DNA of 64,000 nt from Myxococcales bacterium (GTDB lineage Bacteria; Myxococcota_A; Polyangia; Haliangiales; Haliangiaceae), in contig CANKMW010000001.1 in NCBI GenBank assembly GCA_947483555.1, positions 1-64,000 of the forward strand, given 5' to 3'. Positions within the stretch are counted from its first letter, which is position 1. Every line of letters begins with the position of its first letter. The notes beneath the pieces were generated by a model. The model had not been told where the DNA came from and did not search any database. It saw only the letters and a program-made list of their open reading frames with translations. Positions 12,992 through 23,012 of this stretch are shown piece by piece. A program made the position numbers and the translations under genes.

Positions 12992-15051
12992 GGCGACACC
13001 CCGGCGGCGCCCGGCGCGGCGGGCGGAGCGACGCGATAGACGTGGGCGAGCGGCGCGCCCTGCGCCCACGACGTGAACACGCGCGTGGCGCCGGCCGGGA
13101 TCGGGCACGGACGCCAGCTCGGCTGGTAGTGCACGATCCAGCGCGCCGCGCGCGCCTCCGGCACCGGTTCCCACAGATCGCCGCGGAACCAGGTCAGGTG
13201 GGCGGGCTCGACACAGCTGCGGTGCACGCGATCACCGGGGGCGGCGTGGCGGTTGACGTAGCCGATCGCGTCCTCGAGGCCCTCGCCCCACCACGCGACC
13301 TCGAAGCGGCGCGCGCGCGCCACCGCGGCCGTCCCGCCGGTGTGCTCGCCGTAGTAGTCGAGGTAGTAGGGATGGATGCGGGCGCAGGTGATGGCGAGGT
13401 AGAGCGCCAACGCGACGATCGGCCAGGCCACCACCGGGATCCGTGCCGTCCTGAGCCCCGCCGAAGGACCACCGCGCGCCAGCCGGGCGCCGAGCGCCGC
13501 GACGCCGGCGCCGGCGAGCAATGCCATCGCGAGCAGACACGGGATGACGTAGCGAATGCCGTCCTGGCGGACCGGCGACAGCATCACGCCGAGCGGCGCG
13601 AGCAGCCACAGCAGCGCGATCAGCAGCGCGACCCGGCGCTCGCGCACCCGGGCCCACGCCACCCCGCCGCCGAGCGCCGCCACCAGCACGCCGAGCGGCG
13701 CGGTCGCCCCCAGGTAGGCCAGGAAATACCAGCGCGGCGGGTGGTTGGTGAGCACGCCCATGAACGGTTCGCTCGAGTGGACGCCCTCGAGCTTGGCCCA
13801 CGACGACTCGAGATGGACGAGCGGACTGGTCCACAGTCGTGGCCACAGCGCGATCGACACCAGCACGGCGACCACCGGGATGATGGCCAGCCCCCAGGCC
13901 ACGGCGCGCAGCCGGACGCCGGCCGGAGCGCGCACGAGGATCGTGGCACCGATCGCCGGCGCCATCAGCGCGTTGACGTAGCGCACCATGAGCGCGACGC
14001 CGAGGATCACGCCACACACCGCGAGCCGCGGCGCGACCGCGCGCAACGTGGTGGCGCCACCGTCCCACACCCGCAGCGAGGCCCACAGCGCCAGCGCCCA
14101 GACCAGCGCGGTCGGCGCCTCGTGACCGACGATCTGGCCGTGCCCGACCAGGTGGGGCATGAGCGCGGCGCAGACGCCGGCAGCGATGCCGGTCGCGACG
14201 CGGTCCAGACGGGTGCCGACCGCGACCAGCATCGCGCATGCCAGCGCCATCACCAGCGCCGACAGCGCGCGGGCACCCGCGAAGCCGTCGTGCCACAACC
14301 CGCCGAGGCCGGCGAGGTACTTCGAGACCGGTGGGTGCTCGTAGTTCCACACCCATGCACCGTCGGAGACGTCGCCGCGGACCAGGTTCTGGACGTAGTT
14401 GCGTCCGGCCGACCAGTAGGTGTCCTCATCCCAGGTCTGACCGCCGCCGCCGAGATCGGCGAGCCGCACCGCGAGCGCGAGCGCGAACACCGCCCCGGTG
14501 CCGAGCAAGACCGAGCCCGGGATGGCGGCGATCCGGGTGCGCAGCGTGTAGAGCGTGGCGGCGAACAGCGCCAGCACGATCGCCCACGCCGCCGCGGCGT
14601 CGGCGCGCGCCGCCCCGGGGTGCGCGAAGCGCGCTCGGGCCGGAGGGTGCGGCGACAGTGAGCTGGCCGGCACGTACTCGGGATCGCCGCGCCGTCCCGG
14701 TGGGTGCCAGATCAGGCGCGCACCCGGCGGCGCCGCCAGCCGGATGGGTGCGACGCCGGCGTCGAGCAGGAAGCGCCCGGTGACCACGCCGCGGGGCGCG
14801 ACCACCCGGTGTGGACCGACCTCGAGCACGGCCGGTCCCGGCGTCTGCACGCCGATCACGTACGGTCCGCCGCGCGGCAGGTGCAGGCTTCCGACCAGCA
14901 CGCGCGTCCCCGCCGGATCGCCGGGGATCGAGGGCGCGGCGGCGAGCTGCGCCATCGGCAGTGGCGAGCAGGACGCGCGCGTCAGCAGCGCGACGACCGC
15001 GACCGCGAGCGCGAGCGCCCACGGCACCGCCGCGCGCGCGATGGCGTTCAC
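12988..15051 (-). CDS. Polytopic glycosyltransferase of the GT39/PMT type
   Basis: 687 residues. The GTG start overlaps the stop of the upstream gene (GTGA). After a first hydrophobic segment and a periplasmic stretch come about ten membrane helices. An acidic motif, [17 protein letters not shown], follows a membrane segment as in GT-C enzymes, where the Asp/Glu takes part in catalysis or lipid-sugar binding. [13 protein letters not shown] also matches the family (HPP motif). It probably transfers sugar from a lipid carrier on the periplasmic face; the acceptor is unknown. A REP-like copy at 13448-13469 lies within the gene and encodes PSAGLRT in a loop between helices. Confidence 0.85.
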   Translation of the reverse strand: MNAIARAAVPWALALAVAVVALLTRASCSPLPMAQLAAAPSIPGDPAGTRVLVGSLHLPRGGPYVIGVQTPGPAVLEVGPHRVVAPRGVVTGRFLLDAGVAPIRLAAPPGARLIWHPPGRRGDPEYVPASSLSPHPPARARFAHPGAARADAAAAWAIVLALFAATLYTLRTRIAAIPGSVLLGTGAVFALALAVRLADLGGGGQTWDEDTYWSAGRNYVQNLVRGDVSDGAWVWNYEHPPVSKYLAGLGGLWHDGFAGARALSALVMALACAMLVAVGTRLDRVATGIAAGVCAALMPHLVGHGQIVGHEAPTALVWALALWASLRVWDGGATTLRAVAPRLAVCGVILGVALMVRYVNALMAPAIGATILVRAPAGVRLRAVAWGLAIIPVVAVLVSIALWPRLWTSPLVHLESSWAKLEGVHSSEPFMGVLTNHPPRWYFLAYLGATAPLGVLVAALGGGVAWARVRERRVALLIALLWLLAPLGVMLSPVRQDGIRYVIPCLLAMALLAGAGVAALGARLARGGPSAGLRTARIPVVAWPIVALALYLAITCARIHPYYLDYYGEHTGGTAAVARARRFEVAWWGEGLEDAIGYVNRHAAPGDRVHRSCVEPAHLTWFRGDLWEPVPEARAARWIVHYQPSWRPCPIPAGATRVFTSWAQGAPLAHVYRVAPPAAPGAAGVSP
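13448..13469. repeat. REP-like palindromic element, copy B, inside a coding region
   Basis: 22-bp element with arms GTCCT/AGGAC; on the minus strand it reads GTCCTTCGGCGGGGCTCAGG and then AC. It is in frame in the GT39 gene and codes for a short Pro/Ser/Gly/Arg loop. It is shorter than copies A and C. Confidence 0.55.
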
Positions 15052-16739
15052 CGCGACAACCCCGGGCACTGCATCGCGCGATCCTTGCGGACCAGGAACG
15101 TGTAGTGCTCGCCTTTCTCGAGCATGCCGGGCACGTGCAGGACCACGCGCTCGAAGCCCTGCTGCTCCCAGAAGCCGGCGCAGCCGAGCGGCGCCACGCC
15201 GGGCCCGCCGCGGATGACGTAGCAGTGCATGACGATCGTCGGATCGTACTCGGCGAGCAGCGGATCGGGCCCCCACTTGTTGTGGCCCGCGCGATCGAAG
15301 CTGCGCGCCACCTCGTGCGCGATCCGTGATGACACCAGGCCGAAGACGTCGATGCCGCGCAGGCGCGCGTGCCACGGCATCGCGCCGACGCCGCCGTAGA
15401 TCGCGAAATCATCCGGCTTCACGCAGGCGCGCAGACGCTTGCCGATCAGCGCCCGGTCGTGGGCATAGACCCGCAGGTACGCCGGGGTGTCGATGCCATC
15501 GTCGTTCTTGAAGTTTCCGAACCTGAGGCTCCGGGTCGTGAGCGCGTACTGGTGCGAGAAGAACCCGGCCACCAGCGCGCCGGCGAGGAACACGCGGCCG
15601 TTCTGGGCCAGCAGCGCGTGGGCGCGCGCGAGCAACCGGGCCAGGTGCTCGACGCCGAGGGTGACCGCGATCGCGGCCAGCACGAACAACGGCATGATGA
15701 AGCGGTGCAGGCCCATGAAGTCGCCGCCGACGCCGACGACGTAGTACAGGTAGGTCGCGGTGACGACGGCCGCGAGGCTGCCAAACGCGAAGCGAACCGA
15801 GCGCGGCGGCCCGATGAGGCCGAGCAGCGCGACCGGGCTCACCCACAGCAGCGCGGTCTGCTGGAACCAGCGGGCGACGTAGTGCAGGCCATGAGCGCGC
15901 ATCTTGGCGTCGTACACCGCGGTCGCCTTCGCGGCCGCGGCGCGGATCGCCGCGCACTGCTCGGCGACGACGCCGGCCGGGCAGGACGGCGACGGATCGG
16001 CCGCCTTGACGTAGTAGGTGTTGGGGAACGGCCAGCCGTAGTACCACCACCGCCACGCGAACCACGGCGCCCACAGCCCGAGGAACCAGGCCGCGGCGAG
16101 CCACTCGTCCCGGGTCGGGCGCAGGCGGCGCTCGACGAGCAGATTTCGGCCCAGGCGGTGAAGACCGAACAGCGCGACCAGCAGCGGGCCTTCCGGACGC
16201 GTCATCGACGCCAGGGCGAGGAACACACCCATGCGGCGCAGCGCGCGCGGGATCGCGTCGGCGGCCAGGTAGGCATCGAGCGCGGCGGCGACCAGGAAGG
16301 TGTAGAGCTGGGTCTCGAGCCCGCCCGATGACCAGCACGCGTAGCCGCTCGAGCAGGCGAGCAGCAGCGCTGGGACGGCGGCCATCGGATGTCCGCGGCC
16401 GAGCAGGCGCTCGGTGATCCGGAAGCTCATCCACAGGCCGCCGAGCCCGAAGCCGACCCCGAGAACGATCGAGGCCGGCGCGGCCGGAATGCCGACCACC
16501 ATCAACAGGCCGAGGCCGAACGTCCACAGGAAATTGGTCGCGCCCTCGACCGGCGGCAACCCGGGATTGAAGGCCAGCTCGCCGTGCTCGGCGAGGTTGC
16601 GCGCGAACACGAACGAGATGAAGGCGTCGTCGGTGACGAAGCCGTACTGCAGCGCGTGCCAGATCAGGATCGCCCCCGCCATGGCCAGCGGCGCCCAGCG
16701 CACGACCTCGCGCTGCCGATTCAGGACGGGCTCAGACAA
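15048..16739 (-). CDS. Polytopic membrane protein, glycosyltransferase-like (GT-C fold)
   Basis: 563 residues from a TTG. About ten membrane helices with the motif FVTDDAFISFVFARNLAEHGELAFNPG after the first helix. The paired Asp residues and the PVEGATNFLWT block are typical of bacterial mannosyltransferase-like integral membrane proteins. The C-terminal 150 residues are soluble, probably periplasmic (DDFAIYGGVGAMPWHARLRGIDVFGLVS...). The frame is open further upstream, but a TATCTT box ends 8 nt before this TTG, and the extra part would overlap the divergent sulfatase-like gene. First gene of the operon with the GT39 and YkgJ proteins. Confidence 0.8.
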   Translation of the reverse strand: MSEPVLNRQREVVRWAPLAMAGAILIWHALQYGFVTDDAFISFVFARNLAEHGELAFNPGLPPVEGATNFLWTFGLGLLMVVGIPAAPASIVLGVGFGLGGLWMSFRITERLLGRGHPMAAVPALLLACSSGYACWSSGGLETQLYTFLVAAALDAYLAADAIPRALRRMGVFLALASMTRPEGPLLVALFGLHRLGRNLLVERRLRPTRDEWLAAAWFLGLWAPWFAWRWWYYGWPFPNTYYVKAADPSPSCPAGVVAEQCAAIRAAAAKATAVYDAKMRAHGLHYVARWFQQTALLWVSPVALLGLIGPPRSVRFAFGSLAAVVTATYLYYVVGVGGDFMGLHRFIMPLFVLAAIAVTLGVEHLARLLARAHALLAQNGRVFLAGALVAGFFSHQYALTTRSLRFGNFKNDDGIDTPAYLRVYAHDRALIGKRLRACVKPDDFAIYGGVGAMPWHARLRGIDVFGLVSSRIAHEVARSFDRAGHNKWGPDPLLAEYDPTIVMHCYVIRGGPGVAPLGCAGFWEQQGFERVVLHVPGMLEKGEHYTFLVRKDRAMQCPGLSR

Positions 16740-16747
16740 CGGCCGGC

Positions 16748-16753
16748 AAGATA
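16748..16753 (-). promoter_or_regulatory. -10 box TATCTT for the leftward envelope operon
   Basis: On the minus strand TATCTT ends 8 nt before the TTG at 16739. It lies back to back with the rightward box at 16774-16779. Confidence 0.45.
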
Positions 16754-16773
16754 TCAAAGTGCCCGATCTCTGG

Positions 16774-16779
16774 TAGGTT
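16774..16779 (+). promoter_or_regulatory. -10 box TAGGTT for the rightward sulfatase-like operon
   Basis: TAGGTT ends 9 nt before the ATG at 16789. The two divergent -10 boxes are only 20 bp apart, so one bound regulator or polymerase would affect both. Confidence 0.45.
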
Positions 16780-16788
16780 TCGCGACGG

Positions 16789-19539
16789 ATGTCCGCGACC
16801 GAGCCAGCTGAGCCGGGGGGCTCTGCGTCCGGCGGACCCCCGTCGGCCACCGATCTGGCCACGGTTTCGGCTCCGGTTTCGGCTCCGGTCGTGATCCCCT
16901 TCGCCCAGCTGCTCGCCCTCGGCGCGTTGACCGGCGCCATCGCCGCCGCCGCCACCGGCGTCCTCGACGGGCTGTGGACGTGGAGCGCGCTGTCGCAGTT
17001 TCTCGCCGGCACGCCCGGCAAGCTCCGACTCCTTCTCTACCTCGCCGCCAGCCATGCGCTGGTCGGGCTCGTGGTCGGCGTCGCCACCGCAGCGACGGTC
17101 GGGTTCTACCTGCGCGTGACCCGACTCGGCGACCTCTACCGCCACGCGCGCGGAGAGCATGCCCGCGCCCGCGCCCGCGCTCCTCGTGACGCGGTGGTCG
17201 GGCTCTCCCTCGTCCTCGCCTTCATCCCGATCGCCGCGATCGCGCTCTACCTGACGCATGGCACGCTGGTCACGCTGGTCGGCAAGCGCCACCACCCCGG
17301 GCTCGTCCTCGCCGTCACCATGGGCGCCGCGCTGGCCGCGATGATCGCCGCCCTGGCGCTGGCGATCGCGCTGGCCCGGCTCATCGAGATCGTCCTGCGC
17401 GGTCTGGTCCACGGCCGGCTGTCGCGGCCGCTGTCGTCGCCGCTCGCGCCCGCCGTGGCCGCGGCCGTGCTGGTCGCGATCGGCGGCGCGGTCATCGTCG
17501 CCCTGTCGTGGAAGACGCTGTCGCTCTTGCGCCTGCGCCCGTTCGCGGCGGTGATCGGCGCCGTCGCCCTGAGCGCGCCGGCCTACCTGCCGGCCCGGCG
17601 GCTCGCCGCCCGCTGGCGGTCGCTCCGCCGCGGCCCTCGGCTCGCCGCCGCCGTCGCCGCGCCCGTGGTCGCCTTCGTGGTGGCCGCGCTCGCCGGCGCC
17701 AGCCCGTCGGTGATCAAGGCCGCGGTCGCCTACTCGGGCGGCGGCGACCTGGTCACGCGCGCCCTCAAGCGCACCTTCGACCTCGATCGCGACGGCCACG
17801 CGGCGCTGTTCGGCGGCGACGACTGCGACGACCTCGACGGCGACGTCCATCCCGGCGCCTCCGACATTCCGGATGACGGCATCGACCAGAACTGCGTCGC
17901 CGGAGACGCTCGCCTGGCGCGCTCGGTGGGCGACGTCGGCTTCGTGCCGGTGCCGTCCGCGCTGCCGCCGAACTGGAACCTGGTGCTGATCACGATCGAC
18001 ACCCTGCGCGCCGATCACGTCGGCGCCTACGGCTACCGTCGCCCGACCACGCCGACCATCGACGCCATCGCCGCCGAGGGCGCGCTGTTCGAGAGCGGCT
18101 GGGCGCACGCGCCGTCGACGCGGTATTCGATGCCGGCGTTGCTCACCGGCCGCCTGCCGCTCGACGTCCACTACGACACCAGCGTCCAGGGCTGGCCCGG
18201 GCTCTTGCCGCGGGCGACCACGATCGCCGAGGTCCTCAAGCCACAGGGCTTTGCGACCGGCGCCATCACCAACTACTGGTACTTCGACCGCGCCCGCCGC
18301 ATGGATCAGGGCTTCGACAGCTACGACAACGAGAACGCGCGACTCCACCAGGGGCACGATCCGGCCCACACCCGCGGCAGCTCGTCGGCACAGCAGACCG
18401 ACAAGGCGCTCGGCTTCGTCGCCCAGCACGCCGACCACCGCTTCTTCCTGTGGGTTCACTACTACGATCCGCACCACGACTACGAGGCCCACCCCGAGGT
18501 GCCGTCGTTCGGCTCGGCGCCGATGGACCTCTACGATCAGGAGATCCGCTTCACCGATCACCACCTGGCGCGCTTGATCGCCGATCTCGAGGCGCGCGGC
18601 CTGTGGGAGCGCACCGTCGTCGTGATCACCGGCGATCACGGCGAGGGCTTCGGCGAGCACGGCGTGATGCTGCACGGCTACGATCTGTACGCGCCGCAGA
18701 CCAGGGTGCCGTTGATCGTGCGGGTGCCGGGCCTGGCGGCGCGCCGGGTGCGCACCGCCGCCGGCCACGTCGACGTGATGCCGACCCTGGCCAACCTCGC
18801 CGGCGCCGCGCCGTCGACCGAGATGATGGGGCGCTCGCTGGTGCCGTGGCTGACCGGCGCCGACGACGATCTGGAACGCGCCGTGTTCCAGCAACTGTCG
18901 TACGAGGGCAACCACGAGAAGCGGGGCGCCGCCACCGCTCGCTGCCACGTGCTCTACAACGTCAGCCCCCACACCAGCTGGGAGATCTACGACCTGACCC
19001 GCGATCCCGGTGAGACCCGCGACCTGTCCGGCGCACCCGGCCCGTGTGGTGGCGCGCGCGCCACGTTCGAGCGCTGGTACGACGCCGCCCAGATCCCACC
19101 CGGCGCCGCCGAGGCGCTGCTGCCGTCACGACCGGCGATCGCGACCCCGCTCGACATCGATCTCGGCCCCGAGATCCGCCTGCTGGCGGTCGAGTTGCCG
19201 GCCCAGGTCCACGCCGGCGACACGTTCGACGTGACGTGGACGTTCGAGGCCCGCGGGCGGCTCGGCGCCGGCTGGCGGGTGTTCGTCCACTTCGAGAACG
19301 GCCGCGGCGGCCGCTTCACCGCCGACCACGCGCCGGTGCGCCCGTTCGAGTGGTGGCAGCGCGGCCAGCACATCCGCTACACGATCACGGCGACGGTGCC
19401 GCGCGGTTCGGCGCCTGGCAGCTACGGCCTGTGGGCAGGGCTGTGGCGCAAGCAGGCCCGCCGACCGATCACGGCGCCGGCGCGGTTCCCGGTGACGCAG
19501 GATCGGGTGCGCATCGCCAGCATCGAGGTGGTGCCGTGA
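16789..19539 (+). CDS. Membrane-anchored sulfatase/alkaline-phosphatase superfamily protein with a MopE-like metal-binding segment
   Basis: 916 residues. Residues 1-300 contain several membrane helices. A MopE-like calcium/metal-binding motif follows ([20 protein letters not shown], then [10 protein letters not shown] and DGIDQNC, about 325-370). The PF00884-type domain covers about 385-700: [19 protein letters not shown] binds metal, [15 protein letters not shown] is the nucleophile region, and [11 protein letters not shown] supplies further ligands. The Cys/Ser-x-Pro-x-Arg formylglycine motif of true sulfatases is missing; a Thr or Ser in APSTR may be the nucleophile, as in phosphoglycerol or phosphoethanolamine transferases. 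The tail is a beta-sandwich. It probably modifies an envelope glycan. Its stop overlaps the next gene. Confidence 0.85.
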   Translation: MSATEPAEPGGSASGGPPSATDLATVSAPVSAPVVIPFAQLLALGALTGAIAAAATGVLDGLWTWSALSQFLAGTPGKLRLLLYLAASHALVGLVVGVATAATVGFYLRVTRLGDLYRHARGEHARARARAPRDAVVGLSLVLAFIPIAAIALYLTHGTLVTLVGKRHHPGLVLAVTMGAALAAMIAALALAIALARLIEIVLRGLVHGRLSRPLSSPLAPAVAAAVLVAIGGAVIVALSWKTLSLLRLRPFAAVIGAVALSAPAYLPARRLAARWRSLRRGPRLAAAVAAPVVAFVVAALAGASPSVIKAAVAYSGGGDLVTRALKRTFDLDRDGHAALFGGDDCDDLDGDVHPGASDIPDDGIDQNCVAGDARLARSVGDVGFVPVPSALPPNWNLVLITIDTLRADHVGAYGYRRPTTPTIDAIAAEGALFESGWAHAPSTRYSMPALLTGRLPLDVHYDTSVQGWPGLLPRATTIAEVLKPQGFATGAITNYWYFDRARRMDQGFDSYDNENARLHQGHDPAHTRGSSSAQQTDKALGFVAQHADHRFFLWVHYYDPHHDYEAHPEVPSFGSAPMDLYDQEIRFTDHHLARLIADLEARGLWERTVVVITGDHGEGFGEHGVMLHGYDLYAPQTRVPLIVRVPGLAARRVRTAAGHVDVMPTLANLAGAAPSTEMMGRSLVPWLTGADDDLERAVFQQLSYEGNHEKRGAATARCHVLYNVSPHTSWEIYDLTRDPGETRDLSGAPGPCGGARATFERWYDAAQIPPGAAEALLPSRPAIATPLDIDLGPEIRLLAVELPAQVHAGDTFDVTWTFEARGRLGAGWRVFVHFENGRGGRFTADHAPVRPFEWWQRGQHIRYTITATVPRGSAPGSYGLWAGLWRKQARRPITAPARFPVTQDRVRIASIEVVP

Positions 19540-21566
19540 ACCGCTTCCTGCGCGGCGCGTTCTGGCTGGCGCTGGCAGCGCCGGGCCTGTACCAGCTGTT
19601 CCTCCTGTTGTGGGCCATTGGCGGGCGCTTCGGCTACCCCTACGACCTCGAGTGGATGGAGGGCGGCGTCCTGCACGGCGCCAACCGGGTCGCCGACGGC
19701 GATGGTCACTACCCGCCGCCGTCGGTCGACTTCATCCCGTTCCTGTACACGCCGCTCTATCCCGGCCTGCTCGCCGTGCTCGGCGGCATCTTCGGCCTGT
19801 CGTATCAGCTCGGCCGCGCCATCTCGGTGGTGGCGCTGTTCGGCATCGCCTGGACCGTGGTCGCGCAAGGGCTCGCCGCGTCGCCGCGCCATCGGCCGGC
19901 CGGCGTCGCCGCTGCGGTGCTCGGGCTCGGCCTGTTCGCGGCCGGCTACCCGTTCGTCGAGGGCTGGTACGACCTGGTGCGGGGCGACACGTTGTTCCTG
20001 TTCATGGTCACCGCCGGGATCTACGTGCTCACGCGCTGGGCGCGCGACGACGAGGGGCCGTGGGCCCACGCCCGGGTGGCGGCGGTGGGCGCGATCATGG
20101 GCCTGTCGTTCTTCTGCAAGCAGACCGGCGTCATCTACGTGCTCGCCGCTGGACCGATCATCCTGATCTACAATTTCCGGCGCGCGCCCGCGTTCGTGGC
20201 CGCCGCTGCGTTCGTGGGCCTCGGCGGCGCCTGGCTGATGCAGCGCACCACCGGCGGCTGGTTCTGGACCTACATCTTCGACATCCACCAGGCCCACGAC
20301 TGGAACCAGGATCGGTTCTGGAAGTCCTTCGACCACATCCTGCTCCACTTCCGCGGCGCGACCGCGGTGATCGTGATCGGCCTGTGCGTGGTGGTGGCGT
20401 GCGCCATCGTCCGCCGCCGCCTGCCGCTGCCGGCGCGCGCGTTCCTGTTGTGGACGTACGTGTATGCCTGCTCGACGCTGGTCGGGGCACTCGGTTGGGG
20501 CACCGAGTTCGCGCACTTCAACGCCTACATGCCGGCGTTGTTGCATGGCGGGATCGCCGCCGGGCTGGCGGTGCCGACCGTGCTGGCGTGCGCGAGCGAG
20601 CTCCTGCGCGCCGACCAGCCGGTGCGCCACGGCGAGCCCGATCTGCGTCGTGTGGCCGGGGCGTGGGCGGCGGCCGCGCTGTGCGCGGTGGCGATCGGAC
20701 GCGACCTGATGTCGTCACGCTGGAACCCGCGCGCCTTCATCCCGACCACGCGCGATCGCCTCGCTGGCGACGAGCTGATCGCCACCATCCGCGCGCTGCC
20801 CGGCGAGGTCTGGGTGCCCTCGCACCCGTGGTACGCGCACCTGGCCGGCAAGCGCATGTACGTGCACCGCATGGGCGTCAAGGACGTCACCGTGCGCAAG
20901 CCGCGGCCCATCAAGGGGCTCGACCGCGCCATCGCCGAGCAGCGTTTCGACGCCATCGTCCTCGACAATCGAGATCTCCACCTCGAGTTGCCGGCGATCG
21001 CGAGCTACTACCGCCCCGACGATCTGGTGCCACGCAACGCGCGACCGCGCCTGTTCAGCGGCGCCAAGATCGTCCCCGACACCATCTGGGTGCCGGCCGG
21101 GCCGGCGCTCCTTCCGCCGGGCGTGCGGGCGCTCTTCGACTTCGAAGCGAGCCGCTTCGAACACTGGACCGTCTATGGCAGCGCGTGGGGCAATGGCGGC
21201 GAGCGCAAGGAACTGCCGGGCCAGGGGCTGGTACGCCGCTACGGCGGCCGCTGGTTCGCGACCTCGTTCCACGGCGGCGACGTCCGCACCGGCACCCTCA
21301 TCTCGCCGCCGTTCGTGATCGACGGCTCGCGGATCACGATGCGCATCGGTGGCGGCGCCGACGATCCGCAGCTCCGCGTCGAGCTCCGCATCGACGGCAA
21401 GGCGGCGCGCTCCGCCTCACCGCCCCTGCCGCCCTCCGAGCGCTTCAGCGACGTCGAGTGGAACGTCGAGGACCTGCGCGGCCAGACCGCCGCCATCGCC
21501 CTCGTCGACGACTCGACCGTGCCCTGGGGCCACCTCAACGTCGACGAGATGTGGCTCTGGCCCTGA
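19536..21566 (+). CDS. Polytopic membrane glycosyltransferase-like protein with a C-terminal carbohydrate-binding-like domain
   Basis: 676 residues. The GTG overlaps the upstream stop (GTGA), so it is co-translated with the sulfatase-like protein. About ten membrane helices span 8-400. YDLEWMEGGVLHGANRV places acidic residues just after the first helix, and FLYTPLYPGLLAV and YDLVRGDTLFLFM are typical of GT-C-like membrane proteins. A soluble region follows (about 420-540). The final 150 residues form a jelly-roll-like domain (FDFEASRFEHWTVYGSAWG, then YGGRWFATSFHGG) resembling galactose-binding modules. This looks like sugar transfer on the outer face of the inner membrane with glycan recognition built in. 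Confidence 0.78.
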   Translation: MNRFLRGAFWLALAAPGLYQLFLLLWAIGGRFGYPYDLEWMEGGVLHGANRVADGDGHYPPPSVDFIPFLYTPLYPGLLAVLGGIFGLSYQLGRAISVVALFGIAWTVVAQGLAASPRHRPAGVAAAVLGLGLFAAGYPFVEGWYDLVRGDTLFLFMVTAGIYVLTRWARDDEGPWAHARVAAVGAIMGLSFFCKQTGVIYVLAAGPIILIYNFRRAPAFVAAAAFVGLGGAWLMQRTTGGWFWTYIFDIHQAHDWNQDRFWKSFDHILLHFRGATAVIVIGLCVVVACAIVRRRLPLPARAFLLWTYVYACSTLVGALGWGTEFAHFNAYMPALLHGGIAAGLAVPTVLACASELLRADQPVRHGEPDLRRVAGAWAAAALCAVAIGRDLMSSRWNPRAFIPTTRDRLAGDELIATIRALPGEVWVPSHPWYAHLAGKRMYVHRMGVKDVTVRKPRPIKGLDRAIAEQRFDAIVLDNRDLHLELPAIASYYRPDDLVPRNARPRLFSGAKIVPDTIWVPAGPALLPPGVRALFDFEASRFEHWTVYGSAWGNGGERKELPGQGLVRRYGGRWFATSFHGGDVRTGTLISPPFVIDGSRITMRIGGGADDPQLRVELRIDGKAARSASPPLPPSERFSDVEWNVEDLRGQTAAIALVDDSTVPWGHLNVDEMWLWP

Positions 21567-21572
21567 TCGTGG

Positions 21573-21693
21573 TACCCGGGTCACCGCGACGGTGCCGACC
21601 GATCCCGCGGCGGCGGTGCCGGGCTGGTACGTCCACTTCGTGCTCGTCGACGACATCCCGTCCGCGGCGCGGGTCGCACGCGTGGCCCGATGA
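21573..21693 (+). pseudogene. C-terminal fragment of a galactose-oxidase-like (DUF1929-type) protein
   Basis: About 39 codons in good codon bias ending at a TGA. The sequence VTATVPTDPAAAVPGW followed by YVHFVLVDDIPSAARVARV matches the last strand pair of galactose-oxidase-like C-terminal domains, which typically read APPGYYMLFVL..GVPSVAR. There is no start codon or upstream domain: the preceding bases belong to the glycosyltransferase gene. I read it as the tail of a deleted gene. Confidence 0.55.
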
Positions 21694-21734
21694 CCGCGTG
21701 ACCTCGATCGTCACTCCGCTCGTGCTACGTCCTG

Positions 21735-22626
21735 GTGGTGCGACGTGGCCTCCTTGTCCTGCTCCTCGTGACCGCTGGTTGCGAATCTCGTCGGCAACCA
21801 CGGGTGACGCCGGTCGCGATCGATCCTCCGGCGGAGCCCGGCGCGCTCGCCCCGAACCTCCACGCCGGCGCCAGCGGTATCGTCGCGAGCTGGCTCGAGC
21901 CGAGCAGCGACGGACATCGCCTCCGCTTCGCCCGCTGGCGCGGCGGCGTCTGGTCGGCGGCGGTGACCGTCAGCGAGGGCACGTCGATCGTCGCCAACTG
22001 GGCCGACGTTCCGGTGGTCGCCGAGGGTGGCGACGGTACCCTGGTCGCGACCTGGGCGGAATCGTCCGGTGGAGAGGATCACGCCTACGACGCCGTCGCC
22101 GCACGCTCGAGCGATGGCGGCGTGTCGTGGAAGCGGCTGGGTCGGTTGCACGACGACGGTACCGCCACCGAGCATGGCTTTGTCTCGATGGTGCGCGAGC
22201 CCGGCGCCGTCCGGGCCTTCTGGCTCGACGGTCGCGACTCCGCGCGCGATCGAGGCGCGATGACGTTGCGGACCGCGCTGATCGGCGACGCGATCACGTC
22301 GGGCGCGGTGATCGACGATCGCGTGTGTGACTGCTGCGGTACCGCGGCGGCGACGACCGCCGGCGGAGCGATCGTCGTCTATCGCGATCGCACGGACGAC
22401 GAGGTCCGTGACATCCGGGTCGCGCGCCCCGGCCAACCGGATGTACTTGTGCACCGCGATGGCTGGCGGATCAGCGGATGTCCGGTGAACGGGCCGGCGA
22501 TCGCCGCGCGCGATCGCCGCATCGCGGTCGCCTGGTACACGTACGCCGGCAGCACCCACCGCGTCCGGGTCGCGTTCTCCGCTCGCCGGCGCGACGAGCC
22601 AGAGCGAGATCGCGAGCGAGCACGAT
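21735..22626 (+). pseudogene. Sialidase-like (BNR repeat) lipoprotein, 3' end replaced
   Basis: A lipoprotein signal (RRGLLVLLLVTAGC) is followed by about 270 residues of beta-propeller-type sequence: GIVASWLEPSSDGHRLRFARW, SSDGGVSWKRLG (an Asp-box) and VCDCCGTAAATTAGG. The propeller stops abruptly after THRVRVAFSA at about 22585, where a further Asp-box would be expected. Downstream sequence in the same frame is Arg/Ser-rich and does not look coding, although the frame stays open to 23924, antisense to the next gene. I take the true homology to end near 22590, so the gene appears truncated by a rearrangement. The coordinate 22626 is approximate. Confidence 0.55.
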
Positions 22627-23012
22627 GCGCGGCGATGGTTCACGCGCCTGAGCAGAGCAACTCTCGATCCATCGCGTGTGACCTCGCGGCTCACGCCCGC
22701 GTCGGGTCGACGTTGACGACCTCGCACTCGGTCAGGCGCACGTCGTGCGTGGTCCGCCCGATCCTGCCGGAGGCGACGCACCATATGCGCGTGACGGTCA
22801 CGGTCACACTCGCTGCCAATCCTTCGCGATCACGGCCGACGCGCATGCCTCGGGAATCTATCGTCTCGACATCCTCGAGAAAGCGACCCTTCCATTGCGT
22901 CGAGGCGCAAGAACTTCGCAGAACCGACGCATCGGTGACCGGACATGAATCGCGCGGCTCGCATCGGGTACGTCAAGGCGTTCAAGAACAAGTGACCCTC
23001 GAGCGTCGCTGC
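22627..23012. other. Gene-free stretch with decayed sequence
   Basis: About 390 bases with no convincing gene on either strand. One short frame on the plus strand ending at 22948 (CQSFAITADAHASGIYRLDI) has reasonable protein-like character and may be the tail of another lost gene; I cannot name it. No repeats, hairpins or promoters stand out. Confidence 0.4.
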
